Shown: positions 25,529-35,042 of the stretch, in pieces
Layout: each line of letters starts with the position of its first letter
Position numbering within the stretch: position 1 is the first letter of the stretch
Program-made: the position numbers and the translations under genes
Notes under the pieces: generated by a model
What the model was told of the DNA's origin: nothing
The model's database searches: none
The model's input: only the letters and a program-made list of their open reading frames with translations
Assembly (NCBI GenBank): GCA_017431105.1
Contig: JAFRLS010000003.1
Location: forward strand, 177,813-241,812
Origin: Candidatus Saccharimonadota bacterium
Lineage (GTDB): Bacteria > Patescibacteriota > Saccharimonadia > Saccharimonadales > Saccharimonadaceae
Length of the DNA: 64,000 nt
Reading direction: 5' to 3'

Positions 25529-27766
25529 GTGCTTAAAAGTCGATTATTTAGAATGAAACTTAGCTTAGTGTCATTGTTATGCTTAGCGGGCGCTATCGTT
25601 TTGCTAAGCCATAATATTCCTTCCGCATCCGCCGAAACTGCAATCTTTTCGCTCAACGTAACTGATACTGTACTCGAAATGAATCTATCAACTAATAATC
25701 TAATCATAGAACTTGCACCAACTAATAGTACCCCTGATACAGAATTTGGTAGTATAACAGTTAACGTTGGAACCAATAATGCTAATGGTTATAACCTGTC
25801 TATGTCTGGCGGTGGCAGTATATATCGAGTAGAGCGGATAGAAGAAGATATTCCACTTCCATCAATCGGCTCTATTCCCTACATCTCCGGTGGTTATAGC
25901 GCTAGTGCATTTGCAAGTAGTAATGATACTACTAATAAGTGGGGCTATTCAATTGGCAATGGTAACTTTTTCCCATTAGCCGCTGATACGCCCATTGAGT
26001 CTTATAATAGCGCAATCAATAGCCGTGCTTCAGTTGTTAATTTTGGTGCAAAAGTCGATTATAGCCAAGCGGCTGGTATGTACCAGGGCAGCATTGCTTT
26101 TAGTGCAGTTGCTAATCCGCCCGAGATTTATTATATGCAAGATGTTGCCACGTGGGAAAATATAGTAGGTGATGATATTGACGGTCTTGATGTCATTGAT
26201 AGTCGCACTGGTTATTCATACACTATAACAGAGAAAGATGGTCTATTAGTCATGACGGATGATTTAAAAGTTCCTGCTGGCACCCAACTGACTACCGCCG
26301 ATTCAGACGTTTCGGCAAGCTTTACCTTACCTACCGAAGAATGGACTTCTTCTGATCAAGATTACTATTGCAAACCCATCATGAAAGTTGTTGATGGGGT
26401 ATATTATTATAACTGGTATGCCGCTACTGCCAACTCAACATCTTGCGCTAATCCAACTTCTAGCACCAATGCTACTGCCTCTAACGACGCCAGCTCACTT
26501 GGCTCCATTTGCCCTAAAGGCTGGACATTACCAACCCAGCAAAATGCTACAATATTCACAGGATCTGATTATGAAGTAAATTGGTACTTCCCCGATACCG
26601 GTTACGTTGTATCTGGAGCTTATACTGACGGCAGGAACAATACTATGGGGTCAACAGACATCGGTAAAGGCTACTATTGGCTAAGCACTAGAGCAAGCAA
26701 TGAGGGTGCATATTCTACACTATTTCAGGTTTATTATTATGGAGGAACCCAAAATGTATCCACAGCAAGCTCAAATAAATATGTAGGCGCCAAAGTGCGT
26801 TGCGTACGTGCTCATCAGGACGCTATTGCTTTTAAGGCCGGTGATGGCATTGAAGCAATTATGGTTGCTGATGGTAGTAATAAATTTGCGCCCGCTTATG
26901 CCACGCCTGGTTCACCATTAGTTATTACTAACCCAGGCGAAGGCACAAAATTTATAGTTACTGTTATACCAAGACAAGGCTACATATTAGACGCATGGGA
27001 AGGTGACTATGACCTCCTAGATAGCGATACGCTTCTAACCACATATTTCACTTCGCCGGCGCTAGATGAACCGGCTGTGCTAGAAGCTGTAGGTACTGCT
27101 GGACATTATGATTATATGCACGAAACCACTACATGTAGTACCGCTACTAATCTCACCGATATCCGTGATGGCAAATCTTATGCAGTAAAGAACCTTAACA
27201 CTTATTGTTATATGCTAAGCAACCTAAGACTAGATCCAGGCATTACCTTAACCAGTACTAATTCTGATATTACCCCAAATAATACCTACCAATCATTTAC
27301 CACTCCTATCGAAGCCTGGACTTCCTCTAGCCAAAACTACTATTGCAAAGCTATTATGAAGAAAATTAATAATGAATACTACTATAACTGGTATGCCGCT
27401 ATGGCTAATCCATATGTATGTGATAATCCTACTGCTAGTACTAACGCTACTAGTGAAAATGACGCCAAGTCACTTGGCTCCATTTGCCCGAATGGTTGGA
27501 CTTTGCCTCGCTACACAACTCAGGGTATAGGCGTGGGACACCTTTGGAATAGTAATAGTAACACTAACACTGGTATGATTGCTACTACTGGCTATTCTCA
27601 CAGTGGGTCTCAATACGCTGTTGGTAATTTCGGCGATTGGTGGTCTAATTTACGATATGATAGCAATGATACCGAATCATATAACGTAACCTTCACTGGT
27701 GGGAGTATTGCCCGCAATATTAACACTAAATACTACGGTTTTTCTGTGCGTTGCGTGCTTAAATAA
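25529..27766 (+). CDS. Secreted protein with two Fib_succ_major domains
   Basis: 745 residues. GTG start with GGGAG about 11 nt upstream and TATAAT near 25494-25499. Signal peptide: MKLSLVSLLCLAGAIVLLSH...SASAE. An N-terminal beta-rich domain follows, then two copies of a Fibrobacter succinogenes major paralogous domain: (i) YYCKPIMKVVDGVYYYNWYAA...SICPKGWTLPTQ...KVRCVRA and (ii) YYCKAIMKKINNEYYYNWYAAMA...SICPNGWTLPRY...SVRCVLK. Between them lies a beta-repeat-like stretch (VTVIPRQGYILDAWEGDYD). Paired cysteines suggest disulfides. No membrane anchor or LPxTG at the C-terminus. Probably an exported adhesin or surface layer component; role unproven. Confidence 0.8.
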   Translation: MLKSRLFRMKLSLVSLLCLAGAIVLLSHNIPSASAETAIFSLNVTDTVLEMNLSTNNLIIELAPTNSTPDTEFGSITVNVGTNNANGYNLSMSGGGSIYRVERIEEDIPLPSIGSIPYISGGYSASAFASSNDTTNKWGYSIGNGNFFPLAADTPIESYNSAINSRASVVNFGAKVDYSQAAGMYQGSIAFSAVANPPEIYYMQDVATWENIVGDDIDGLDVIDSRTGYSYTITEKDGLLVMTDDLKVPAGTQLTTADSDVSASFTLPTEEWTSSDQDYYCKPIMKVVDGVYYYNWYAATANSTSCANPTSSTNATASNDASSLGSICPKGWTLPTQQNATIFTGSDYEVNWYFPDTGYVVSGAYTDGRNNTMGSTDIGKGYYWLSTRASNEGAYSTLFQVYYYGGTQNVSTASSNKYVGAKVRCVRAHQDAIAFKAGDGIEAIMVADGSNKFAPAYATPGSPLVITNPGEGTKFIVTVIPRQGYILDAWEGDYDLLDSDTLLTTYFTSPALDEPAVLEAVGTAGHYDYMHETTTCSTATNLTDIRDGKSYAVKNLNTYCYMLSNLRLDPGITLTSTNSDITPNNTYQSFTTPIEAWTSSSQNYYCKAIMKKINNEYYYNWYAAMANPYVCDNPTASTNATSENDAKSLGSICPNGWTLPRYTTQGIGVGHLWNSNSNTNTGMIATTGYSHSGSQYAVGNFGDWWSNLRYDSNDTESYNVTFTGGSIARNINTKYYGFSVRCVLK

Positions 27767-27815
27767 TCCTTTTTTGTCTTTTCTACTTATGCTATAATTA
27801 AGAAAAGGAGGTCAT

Positions 27816-29159
27816 GTGCAATTAGTTGCGATATTACTTATCACCGTCTCTATCCTGACACTATTGTCTGGTGTAGCGGTATTTTTTGGGGCATCGAAAG
27901 GAGATCGTGCCCGCTCGGCGTGGTTCTTTATGGCCACGGTTTTTGCCACCGTCTGGATGGTATCAATCTCTATTTTCTTAATTGCTAAGCCAGAATGGTA
28001 TGATATTATGCCACGGCACGTTAACTGGACTTATATTAGCTCCATATTTATCGACGTAGCACTCCTTGGCTACATCAGCTGGCGCTACAAAGCCGGCAAA
28101 ATTGCTACCATTACTTTCCTAGCTTTAGGGTTATTTTTAACCGGATTTTTCGTACACGATCCAAGCCTACTCTACACCGATATAGTTCTAGCTAATACTG
28201 GTAACAGCCTGGTCACTAATATCGGGCCATTCTACTTCATCTACATTGCTTTCTATTGTTTATTGGTCCCAACCATCATTATTACTTTGCTTTGTCAAAT
28301 TCTAAAATCTACTTCTAAGCGTATACGCGGTGGCGACCTAGTCTTATTAATTGGCTTTGCGATTTCCGGTACAATGTCACTTATCTTTAATCTCATTCTT
28401 CCCCTGTGGACCTGGAACCTCGTTTGGCTTGGCCCACTTGCAGTAAGCACCACCATTATTGCTTTCTACTATACAATTTTACGCTTCCGCGCGCTAAATC
28501 TTTCGTCGCGCTGGCTTAAAGTTTTATCATACATTGTTATCATTACTTCATCTGCGGTCATTTATATGGTTATTTTCTATGTTATATTTGCCGCTATGTT
28601 CCGTGGTTCTACGCCATCGGTAGAAGTAATTGTGTTAAACTTCGTTATGATTCTAATCGTATTACTCCTCACCCCAGCAATGAGTGAGCTCAACATGTTT
28701 GTACGCTCGCTCATTTCTAACCAACAAATTGATATGGTTTATATTATTAAAAAACTAAGTAAAGTTAATCTCAGCAGCAATACTGATTTACGCGAACTAG
28801 CTACTTTTCTTGCGGAGCATATGCACTTCGAATATATCGGCATTATGATTGATGATCAAATTTATGGCTCCGCTCCACGCCGATTTTCTGCCGACGGCAT
28901 TAAACTAATCGATAGTCTTGGCGAGCCAGAACAAGGTGTTTGGCAAGAGTTCGATGAATCTTCTGAGGTTTGGCAAAAGCTCGATCTTAGCGCCATTGCA
29001 GCTTTACGCACGTCTGGCGGCAAAACTTTCGGCCAAGTGATGGTTGGCAAACCACTTAGTAAAACCAGTTTCACCCGCCAAGATTTAGTACAAGTTGAGA
29101 CAATCATTAATTTGGTAGCCGTAATTATTGACTCAGGTAGTCGTAGAAAGGCTAAATAA
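27816..29159 (+). CDS. 7TM membrane sensor with C-terminal GAF-like domain, no kinase
   Basis: 447 residues. About eight to nine hydrophobic helices in the first 300 residues, laid out like the 7TM N-terminal region of some histidine kinases, then a soluble ~150-residue part (FLAEHMHFEYIGIMIDDQIYG...FGQVMVGKPLSKTSFTRQDLVQVETIINLVAVII) that looks like a GAF domain. No histidine-kinase, GGDEF or phosphatase domain follows, so output must go through another protein. GTG start with AAGGAGG close upstream and TGC-TATAAT before it. It overlaps the CAP gene by 1 nt, so both are one operon. Confidence 0.75.
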   Translation: MQLVAILLITVSILTLLSGVAVFFGASKGDRARSAWFFMATVFATVWMVSISIFLIAKPEWYDIMPRHVNWTYISSIFIDVALLGYISWRYKAGKIATITFLALGLFLTGFFVHDPSLLYTDIVLANTGNSLVTNIGPFYFIYIAFYCLLVPTIIITLLCQILKSTSKRIRGGDLVLLIGFAISGTMSLIFNLILPLWTWNLVWLGPLAVSTTIIAFYYTILRFRALNLSSRWLKVLSYIVIITSSAVIYMVIFYVIFAAMFRGSTPSVEVIVLNFVMILIVLLLTPAMSELNMFVRSLISNQQIDMVYIIKKLSKVNLSSNTDLRELATFLAEHMHFEYIGIMIDDQIYGSAPRRFSADGIKLIDSLGEPEQGVWQEFDESSEVWQKLDLSAIAALRTSGGKTFGQVMVGKPLSKTSFTRQDLVQVETIINLVAVIIDSGSRRKAK

Positions 29160-30115
29160 TGGCAGCAATGCTAAAGCAGACTAGATGGACCATTTTGCTA
29201 TCTATTAATGCTGTAGCAGTGTTGATTGCTGGCATTTTGATCGCCAGCGCCATCTGGTTTGGAGGCGGCACCGAATTCCGTGTGGTTGGTGAACGTTCTG
29301 ACATTGTGGAAGATAGTGTTGGTGAGATGGCCCTGCTCGAATCCGTTTCTGATTCTAACGCCAAAGTTGACACCGTTAATGTTACTGGAAATGATGATTA
29401 TATTTCTACGTCTAGTCATGAATTTGATAGTTCAGAAGTACCAGACGGTGAGCTGTGGAACGAAAATTCCATTATTATTTATGCCACACCGGATATCGAT
29501 ATCTGTGTTAGTGGTAGCCTTTCTGATTTAGGCTCTATGTACTGGCAAACTTCTGATACGAATGTGATTTCAGGTTTTTACGATTCTGCCCGTACTTGGC
29601 TTGGCTATAGCGATGAGACCTGCCGCTACCCAGTCATTAAAGGCTCTGGCACTACTACTATTATTGCAGGGACTTATGACGGTCGACGTAAAGATTCAAT
29701 TTCTGTTACAGTGATGGATCCACCAGTTGAACAGTGGAAACATGAGGTCTTAACTTTGGTTAATAAAGTCCGCACTAAAAACAATCTCGGCCAACTCGTT
29801 TGGGGAACAACTTGCGAGGACGCCGCCGATACCCGCGCCACCGAAACTATTACACTCTATGCTCATACGCGTCCAGATGGGCGCAGTTGGGATACAGTCT
29901 GCCCCACCCCAACTTCCGGTGGCGTAAGTGGTGAAAACCTTGCCATTGGTAACGCTGCCGTCTCTCCAGCTAGCGTAGTGGCGCTCTGGATGGGTTCTGA
30001 ATCGCACCGAGCCAACATTCTAAACCCAGAATATACTAACCTTGCCGTCGGCTTTGTTTACGAGCCAGATACTACTTATCGCACCTACTGGTCTCAATTC
30101 TTTAGTACGTTCTGA
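29159..30115 (+). CDS. Membrane-anchored CAP-domain (SCP/PR1-like) protein
   Basis: 318 residues. N-terminal signal anchor (WTILLSINAVAVLIAGILIASAIWF), a Big-2/Ig-like part ending SISVTVMDPP, then a CAP domain from about residue 195: VLTLVNKVRTKNNLGQLVW, LYAHTRPDGRSWDTV, SGENLAIG, and SESHRANILNPEYTNLAVGFVY. The CAP His and Glu positions are kept. CAP proteins act outside the cell, often in adhesion or lipid binding. Start ATG overlaps the stop of the 7TM gene; 3' end overlaps the convergent hydrolase by 22 bp. Confidence 0.85.
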   Translation: MAAMLKQTRWTILLSINAVAVLIAGILIASAIWFGGGTEFRVVGERSDIVEDSVGEMALLESVSDSNAKVDTVNVTGNDDYISTSSHEFDSSEVPDGELWNENSIIIYATPDIDICVSGSLSDLGSMYWQTSDTNVISGFYDSARTWLGYSDETCRYPVIKGSGTTTIIAGTYDGRRKDSISVTVMDPPVEQWKHEVLTLVNKVRTKNNLGQLVWGTTCEDAADTRATETITLYAHTRPDGRSWDTVCPTPTSGGVSGENLAIGNAAVSPASVVALWMGSESHRANILNPEYTNLAVGFVYEPDTTYRTYWSQFFSTF

Positions 30116-31047
30116 TTATAAAAAGCTTCTTCAATCTGAGCGCCAAAATCTCTAATTTGTTGATAGCGTACGCCGCTCGTCATCACTACTGCGATAAAAT
30201 GACGATCCTCATTTACGAAATCTAAAATCGCTGCATCGTCATAAATTGTCCAGTATTCCTCATTCCAATTCCATCCGACTTTATTATATACATTTACGTT
30301 CTCTGAAAATCCACTCGGTAACCCCTGTCGCCAATCATAAGTAGTAGTAGGCTGATTTAAGAACGAATCTTGTATTTGAGCTATCAATGTCTCATTGGTA
30401 ATATCTGGGTGCTCGTAAAAAAGCTTCATGATTTGCATAATTTCAGTTGGTGTAGCTTCCAGGTTCGAGACTATTACGTCTGTAATATCAAAATCATTTT
30501 GTACAATTTCATCTAATTCATCACGCCCTATTATTGCCCACAATGTCTCAGCGCATGGCGAATAGGATTCGCGGATTGCTAAATCTAGACACTCCAATGC
30601 AGAGTGCCCAGTCCAGTTAATCACCCCATTTGGTTCAAGCAAACCATTTTGTACACGACGATAGCCTTCGTATACTACGAATAATTTGTAGAGTGAAGCA
30701 GTTTCAAATTTCATATCGGCATTATACTTTCCTACGACCTCTTCGCGGTCTAGGTCATAAATCATAACACCTTTCCTGCCACCGATAGAGTTTACCCATT
30801 CGTCAACTGTAGGCTGAAAATTTATCGGCGTAATTTCTATCACCGGTTCTTCTGGCTGAGGCTCAGGTACAATTTCTATTTCCGGCTCTACGGGCGACTG
30901 TTCCTCATTATCTGATCGCATAATTTTTAATATCAGAAAAACAAACACGAAACTCATTACCGCCACAGCCAAAATCAGCACGAACTTCGACCAAAAGACT
31001 CGCCGGTTTCTTATGGTCTTACGCTGATTAGCCTTTCTAGGAACCAT
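30094..31047 (-). CDS. Membrane-anchored serine hydrolase of the beta-lactamase/PBP fold
   Basis: 317 residues. N-terminal membrane helix (FVLILAVAVMSFVFVFLIL), a Pro/Glu-rich spacer and a class A beta-lactamase-like domain. Catalytic blocks: SxxK as ETASLYKLF, the SDN-like motif as SPCAE and the KTG-like triad as NKVGWN. Such proteins cleave or bind peptidoglycan peptides; the altered third triad makes a true beta-lactamase unlikely. It overlaps the end of the CapA-like gene by 37 bp and is probably translated from the same mRNA. Confidence 0.78.
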   Translation of the reverse strand: MVPRKANQRKTIRNRRVFWSKFVLILAVAVMSFVFVFLILKIMRSDNEEQSPVEPEIEIVPEPQPEEPVIEITPINFQPTVDEWVNSIGGRKGVMIYDLDREEVVGKYNADMKFETASLYKLFVVYEGYRRVQNGLLEPNGVINWTGHSALECLDLAIRESYSPCAETLWAIIGRDELDEIVQNDFDITDVIVSNLEATPTEIMQIMKLFYEHPDITNETLIAQIQDSFLNQPTTTYDWRQGLPSGFSENVNVYNKVGWNWNEEYWTIYDDAAILDFVNEDRHFIAVVMTSGVRYQQIRDFGAQIEEAFYNQNVLKN

Positions 31048-32495
31048 TCCCTTGTCTCCTCATCCATTAAACGTGTTTGCATTTCATCGCCATACACCGT
31101 TGGTACGATTTCGGTTTGTAATAATTTTCCGTTGTAAAAATGATGCACCAGCACCAAGCTTCTAGTAGTGCCAGGCCACCAAATTTGGTCGAAGAATAAA
31201 TTACCCAGCCCGTAATAAATTGCTCCATCGCCATAAAGTTCAAAGGTCTGTGGTTGATGCGCCGCGGTACCGACTACCACGTCTGCCCCCATATCAATAA
31301 GAGATCTAAAGAAGCCAACTTGGTCACCTGCCGATGAATCAGCATAGTCGCAAGTGGCATCTTCATAGGTTGAAGCGTATGCGTTGCACTCGTAGTATTG
31401 AATATCTACAATCACAAAATCACCTCTAGCTTTAGCTTCGGCGATTTGTGCTCCCGCTACTTCATCGTAATATTGGTTGGCACCCGGTGTATCATCATAG
31501 GTTGCTCCACCAGTAGAAAGATTATAAGCTAACATGGTAATGCCAGTGCCTTTTTCATCAATTTCGAGTGGCGCAGCCGCTTCGTCAGCAGTTTTACCGC
31601 CACCGACAATCTTAATTCCATTAGCAATATAGGTATCAATTGTTTCAAGCGCCGCTACGTCGCCACAATCTTGGTTATGGTTGCCAGTTAATTCTACTAT
31701 ATCCAAGCCTATCGACAGTAAAGTATCTACAAATCTTTTATCGGAACAAATATTGCTTGCACTGGCGTAGTCTGTAAACGACGATTCATTCGAAGTATGA
31801 GTTAAATCGAATTGAGAAAGAAAATCTTTAATATTCTCTGCAAAATATGTCGCGTCGCCCACTCGATATAGTTTCTGGTTCATCCCACGCGAGAGCGCCG
31901 TCACGCCCGTCTGCGCAAATGTTAAAACCGTGTCGCTTTCTGGAAAGGTTTTTTGCAGCGCATCGCCTATTAGTGGCGCAATTTCTTCCTCGTACAGCTC
32001 CGATTCAAAACTAATGATTCTAAATACCGCTCCGCTTTTGAAATCATCCAAATAGTATTGGTCATTAATCTTTAACAACCTGCGCGTAAAATCCAAATCG
32101 TCTACCGGTATTAATTTATAGCTACAGTCTAAGCAATTAGTAAATAATTCATCTGCCGACGCGACCGTGATACCGTTTTCTATACTATAGAAATCCGTCA
32201 CTGGTACATATATATTATAGAGAAATTCTCCTTCGTGAAGCTCCGGCAATGCCAGCTCGTTTCGAGCTGATATGGTGACATCTTTATCTAAATCAATCTC
32301 ATCCGTAAAAATCTCTGCCAAAACTGCTAACTCATCGTCATTTAATGATTCGTCATAATAAACTACACCTGGTATTCTGAAAACCCCGGTCTTTGTGAAG
32401 TATTGCACACCGAAAAAAGTCCCTACAAAAACCAACACGAATATTCCTAATCCACACCAAAAGATTTTTTTACCACGCTTCCTGCCTTTAGCCAT
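31011..32495 (-). CDS. CapA/PgsA-type metallophosphatase-fold membrane protein
   Basis: 494 residues. One N-terminal membrane helix, about 190 residues of unrecognised extracellular sequence, then a CapA domain (poly-gamma-glutamate synthesis type) with HTSNESSF, DIVELTGNHNQDCG, VDIQYYECNAY, VVVGTAAHQPQTFE and IYYGLGNLFFDQ, the metal-site blocks of this family. Likely acts on an envelope polymer; no CapB/C partners are present. Extended -10 TGT-TATAAT (32502-32507) is 6 nt before the ATG. Divergent from the GH97 gene. Confidence 0.85.
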   Translation of the reverse strand: MAKGRKRGKKIFWCGLGIFVLVFVGTFFGVQYFTKTGVFRIPGVVYYDESLNDDELAVLAEIFTDEIDLDKDVTISARNELALPELHEGEFLYNIYVPVTDFYSIENGITVASADELFTNCLDCSYKLIPVDDLDFTRRLLKINDQYYLDDFKSGAVFRIISFESELYEEEIAPLIGDALQKTFPESDTVLTFAQTGVTALSRGMNQKLYRVGDATYFAENIKDFLSQFDLTHTSNESSFTDYASASNICSDKRFVDTLLSIGLDIVELTGNHNQDCGDVAALETIDTYIANGIKIVGGGKTADEAAAPLEIDEKGTGITMLAYNLSTGGATYDDTPGANQYYDEVAGAQIAEAKARGDFVIVDIQYYECNAYASTYEDATCDYADSSAGDQVGFFRSLIDMGADVVVGTAAHQPQTFELYGDGAIYYGLGNLFFDQIWWPGTTRSLVLVHHFYNGKLLQTEIVPTVYGDEMQTRLMDEETREWFLERLISVRP

Positions 32496-32532
32496 ACCTT
32501 TATTATAACATATAAAATGTTATAATAAGGTT

Positions 32533-34494
32533 ATGTTCAAGTGGGCAAAATTGTTCAGTCAGGATAATGCTGAAAAAGAAATCTTATCACCAGATAAACG
32601 CATCCGCTGCTTTTTTATTCTAAAAAATAGCGGAGTATTTTATCGCATAGAAAAAGACAACAAACCCATCGTTGAATTATCGAGATTAGGTTTTTTAATC
32701 TGCGGCGAAAAATCTCTAGGTGACAATTTGAAATTAATTCGCTATCACACCAAGCGTTGCGACGAAAAGGTTGAACTACATTGGGGTGAAGATCAATTTT
32801 TGCAAAATAATTATAATGAGACTACGTTTTATTTGGCTGAGACTAAAGACTCCAAACGTATTATGACTTTAAAATTTAGAGTTTTTGATAACGCGGTTGC
32901 TTTTCGCTACGAAATCCCCCCTCAGCCCAAATTTCAACGCATTACTATAGCCGATGAGCTCACAGAGTTTAATATTAATACCAACTCAATCGCTTGGAAA
33001 ATTCCCGCTTTTGAACCAGACCGCTACGAATATAATTATGAAAAGGCCAGTGTCCACGAGTTAATACATTCCGTGCATACCCCACTTACTATCAAAACTC
33101 CAAACGGATATTATCTATCCTTGCATGAGGCCGCACTCTATAATTATGGCTCTATGACAGTCAAGTTAAACGATAAAAATAGTCTCCAATCCGATATTAC
33201 GCCACTTTCAGATGGGACAAAAGCCCACGTTAATTTGCCATTTGAAACACCGTGGCGCCTCATTATGATAGCTGATTCGGCTATTGAGCTTACTACTAAC
33301 CGTGTTATGTTCTGCCTCAACGATCCGCCTGCGCAAGATTTTTCTTGGGTCGAACCTATCAAATTCATTGGCATTTGGTGGGCTATGTATGTAGGTGAAT
33401 GGACTTGGGCGCCCGGCGAGCGCCATGGAGCCACTACAGAACACGCCAAAGAATATATCAATGATGCCGTTGAGCTTGGTATCCGAGGGCTCTTAATTGA
33501 AGGCTGGAACGATGGCTGGGAAGGTAATTGGTTGGAAAATGGCATTAATAATAAATTTACCGTCTCGACCCCGGATTTTAATCTAGACGAAGTAGCGCGC
33601 TACGCTCGAGAACATAATATTGAACTTGTCGGTCACCATGAAACAGTTGGTTTTATCGATAATTACGAGAACCAACTTGAAGATGCTTATAATTATTACG
33701 CCTTAAATAAAATCCACTATATCAAAACCGGCTACGCTGGTAGTATGATGACAATAAATGGCCGGCGTGAATACCATCATTCTCAGCTTGGCGTTAATCA
33801 TTATCAAAAAACTCTCGAACTAGCCGCCAAAAAGCATATTTGCCTAGATATCCATGAGCCGATTAAAGGTACAGGTATTGAGCGCACTTGGCCTAATCTC
33901 CTCTCTCGTGAGGGTGCTCGTGGCCAAGAATATGAGGGTGGTGCTTTATCGCCATCTCACGCTTGCTTTCTGCCATATACACGTCTACTTTCCGGTGGTA
34001 TGGACTATACTAATGGGATCTTTGATATAACCAATAGCATCAAACGGCTTTCTACTACGATTTCGAGACAACTAGCCTATTTCGTCACGATATATTCTGG
34101 TATGGCTATGGCTGCTGATCGTCCATTCATGTATAAAGAGCGTTTCTCGGACTTATTTGAGTTTATTAAAGATGTCCCGACTAATTTTGCTAAAACCATA
34201 CCCCTACTTGGCGAAATTGGTGAATATTATATTGTGGCCCGTAAAGATAGAAATAGTGAAGATTGGTATATTGGTGGCGTCACGGACGAGAATTCACGTC
34301 GTGTTAATATTAGTTTAGACTTTCTTGACTCCGGTGCCTACGAAGCGAAAATCTACGCCGACTCTGAAGACGCGCATTATCGTGATAACCCATTTGGTCA
34401 CGAAATCCAAAAAAAGCATGTCGGCAGAAACGACACGCTTAAAATTTATTTGGCCCCCGGTGGCGGTTTTGCTATTCATCTAAAGAAGACATGA
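32533..34494 (+). CDS. Glycoside hydrolase family 97 (alpha-glucosidase/galactosidase type), cytoplasmic
   Basis: 653 residues. N-terminal super-beta-sandwich, a TIM barrel from about residue 275 (FIGIWWAMYVGEWTWAPGERHG; GIRGLLIEGWNDGWEG; ELVGHHETVGF) and a C-terminal beta domain (FGHEIQKKHVGRNDTLKIYLAPGGGFAIHL). The blocks LDIHEPIKGTGIERTWPN and SREGARGQEYEGG are typical of GH97 (SusB family). No signal peptide, whereas well known GH97 enzymes of Bacteroidetes are exported. TATAAT (32521-32526) ends 6 nt before the ATG. Its 3' end overlaps the convergent sortase gene by 23 bp. Confidence 0.85.
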   Translation: MFKWAKLFSQDNAEKEILSPDKRIRCFFILKNSGVFYRIEKDNKPIVELSRLGFLICGEKSLGDNLKLIRYHTKRCDEKVELHWGEDQFLQNNYNETTFYLAETKDSKRIMTLKFRVFDNAVAFRYEIPPQPKFQRITIADELTEFNINTNSIAWKIPAFEPDRYEYNYEKASVHELIHSVHTPLTIKTPNGYYLSLHEAALYNYGSMTVKLNDKNSLQSDITPLSDGTKAHVNLPFETPWRLIMIADSAIELTTNRVMFCLNDPPAQDFSWVEPIKFIGIWWAMYVGEWTWAPGERHGATTEHAKEYINDAVELGIRGLLIEGWNDGWEGNWLENGINNKFTVSTPDFNLDEVARYAREHNIELVGHHETVGFIDNYENQLEDAYNYYALNKIHYIKTGYAGSMMTINGRREYHHSQLGVNHYQKTLELAAKKHICLDIHEPIKGTGIERTWPNLLSREGARGQEYEGGALSPSHACFLPYTRLLSGGMDYTNGIFDITNSIKRLSTTISRQLAYFVTIYSGMAMAADRPFMYKERFSDLFEFIKDVPTNFAKTIPLLGEIGEYYIVARKDRNSEDWYIGGVTDENSRRVNISLDFLDSGAYEAKIYADSEDAHYRDNPFGHEIQKKHVGRNDTLKIYLAPGGGFAIHLKKT

Positions 34495-34984
34495 TTTCGG
34501 CGGTGATAATCAATCGATGTGTTGCATCACCATCTTCTAAATCATTTCCTGCACAAGTCATAATTATTAGAGTGTCAGTTTCGGCCGCACGCAGCAACTC
34601 TCGCATATTGATATTTTCTTTTTTATCTACGATGATGTCCTTTACTAGGTAACTATAACCATTGTAGTTTACGATATCTCCAACCCAAATTTGATCTAAC
34701 TTGCTGAAAACAGTACTCGAATGTCCAATCAAAAGGGTTTTGTTTTCTGACCGAGAATAGCTTCCAACGATAGTCCTCGGCGTTTTTAGTTGATGATCTT
34801 CTATATTAAGAGTCGTTACGTCAGAATTTAGGTCGATGGCTGGGATTTCAAGATTTCCAGAAATTTCATAATACGTCGCCCCTGCAGATGTTGGAGTTAG
34901 CCCAAATATCAAGTAGACAACAAAACAAACTGCATAAAGTGGTATGACGATTTTGCGAAAATCTAACCTCGCCCGGATTTCCAC
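34472..34984 (-). CDS. Sortase
   Basis: 170 residues. N-terminal membrane helix (IVIPLYAVCFVVYLIFGL), then the sortase beta-barrel with catalytic His in LLIGHSS, Cys in IIMTCAGN and Arg in DATHRLIITAE. The short protein and TCAG motif fit class D/E-like sortases. GTG start directly after AAGGAGGA. It would attach surface proteins carrying an LPxTG-like signal, or act in their release, at the cell envelope; I saw no such sorting signal in the proteins of this window. Confidence 0.85.
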   Translation of the reverse strand: MEIRARLDFRKIVIPLYAVCFVVYLIFGLTPTSAGATYYEISGNLEIPAIDLNSDVTTLNIEDHQLKTPRTIVGSYSRSENKTLLIGHSSTVFSKLDQIWVGDIVNYNGYSYLVKDIIVDKKENINMRELLRAAETDTLIIMTCAGNDLEDGDATHRLIITAEIMSSLDE

Positions 34985-35042
34985 ACTCCTCCTTTTGTTC
35001 CATTATAACATAAGAATTATTTAATATGCTATAATTTTGTTA

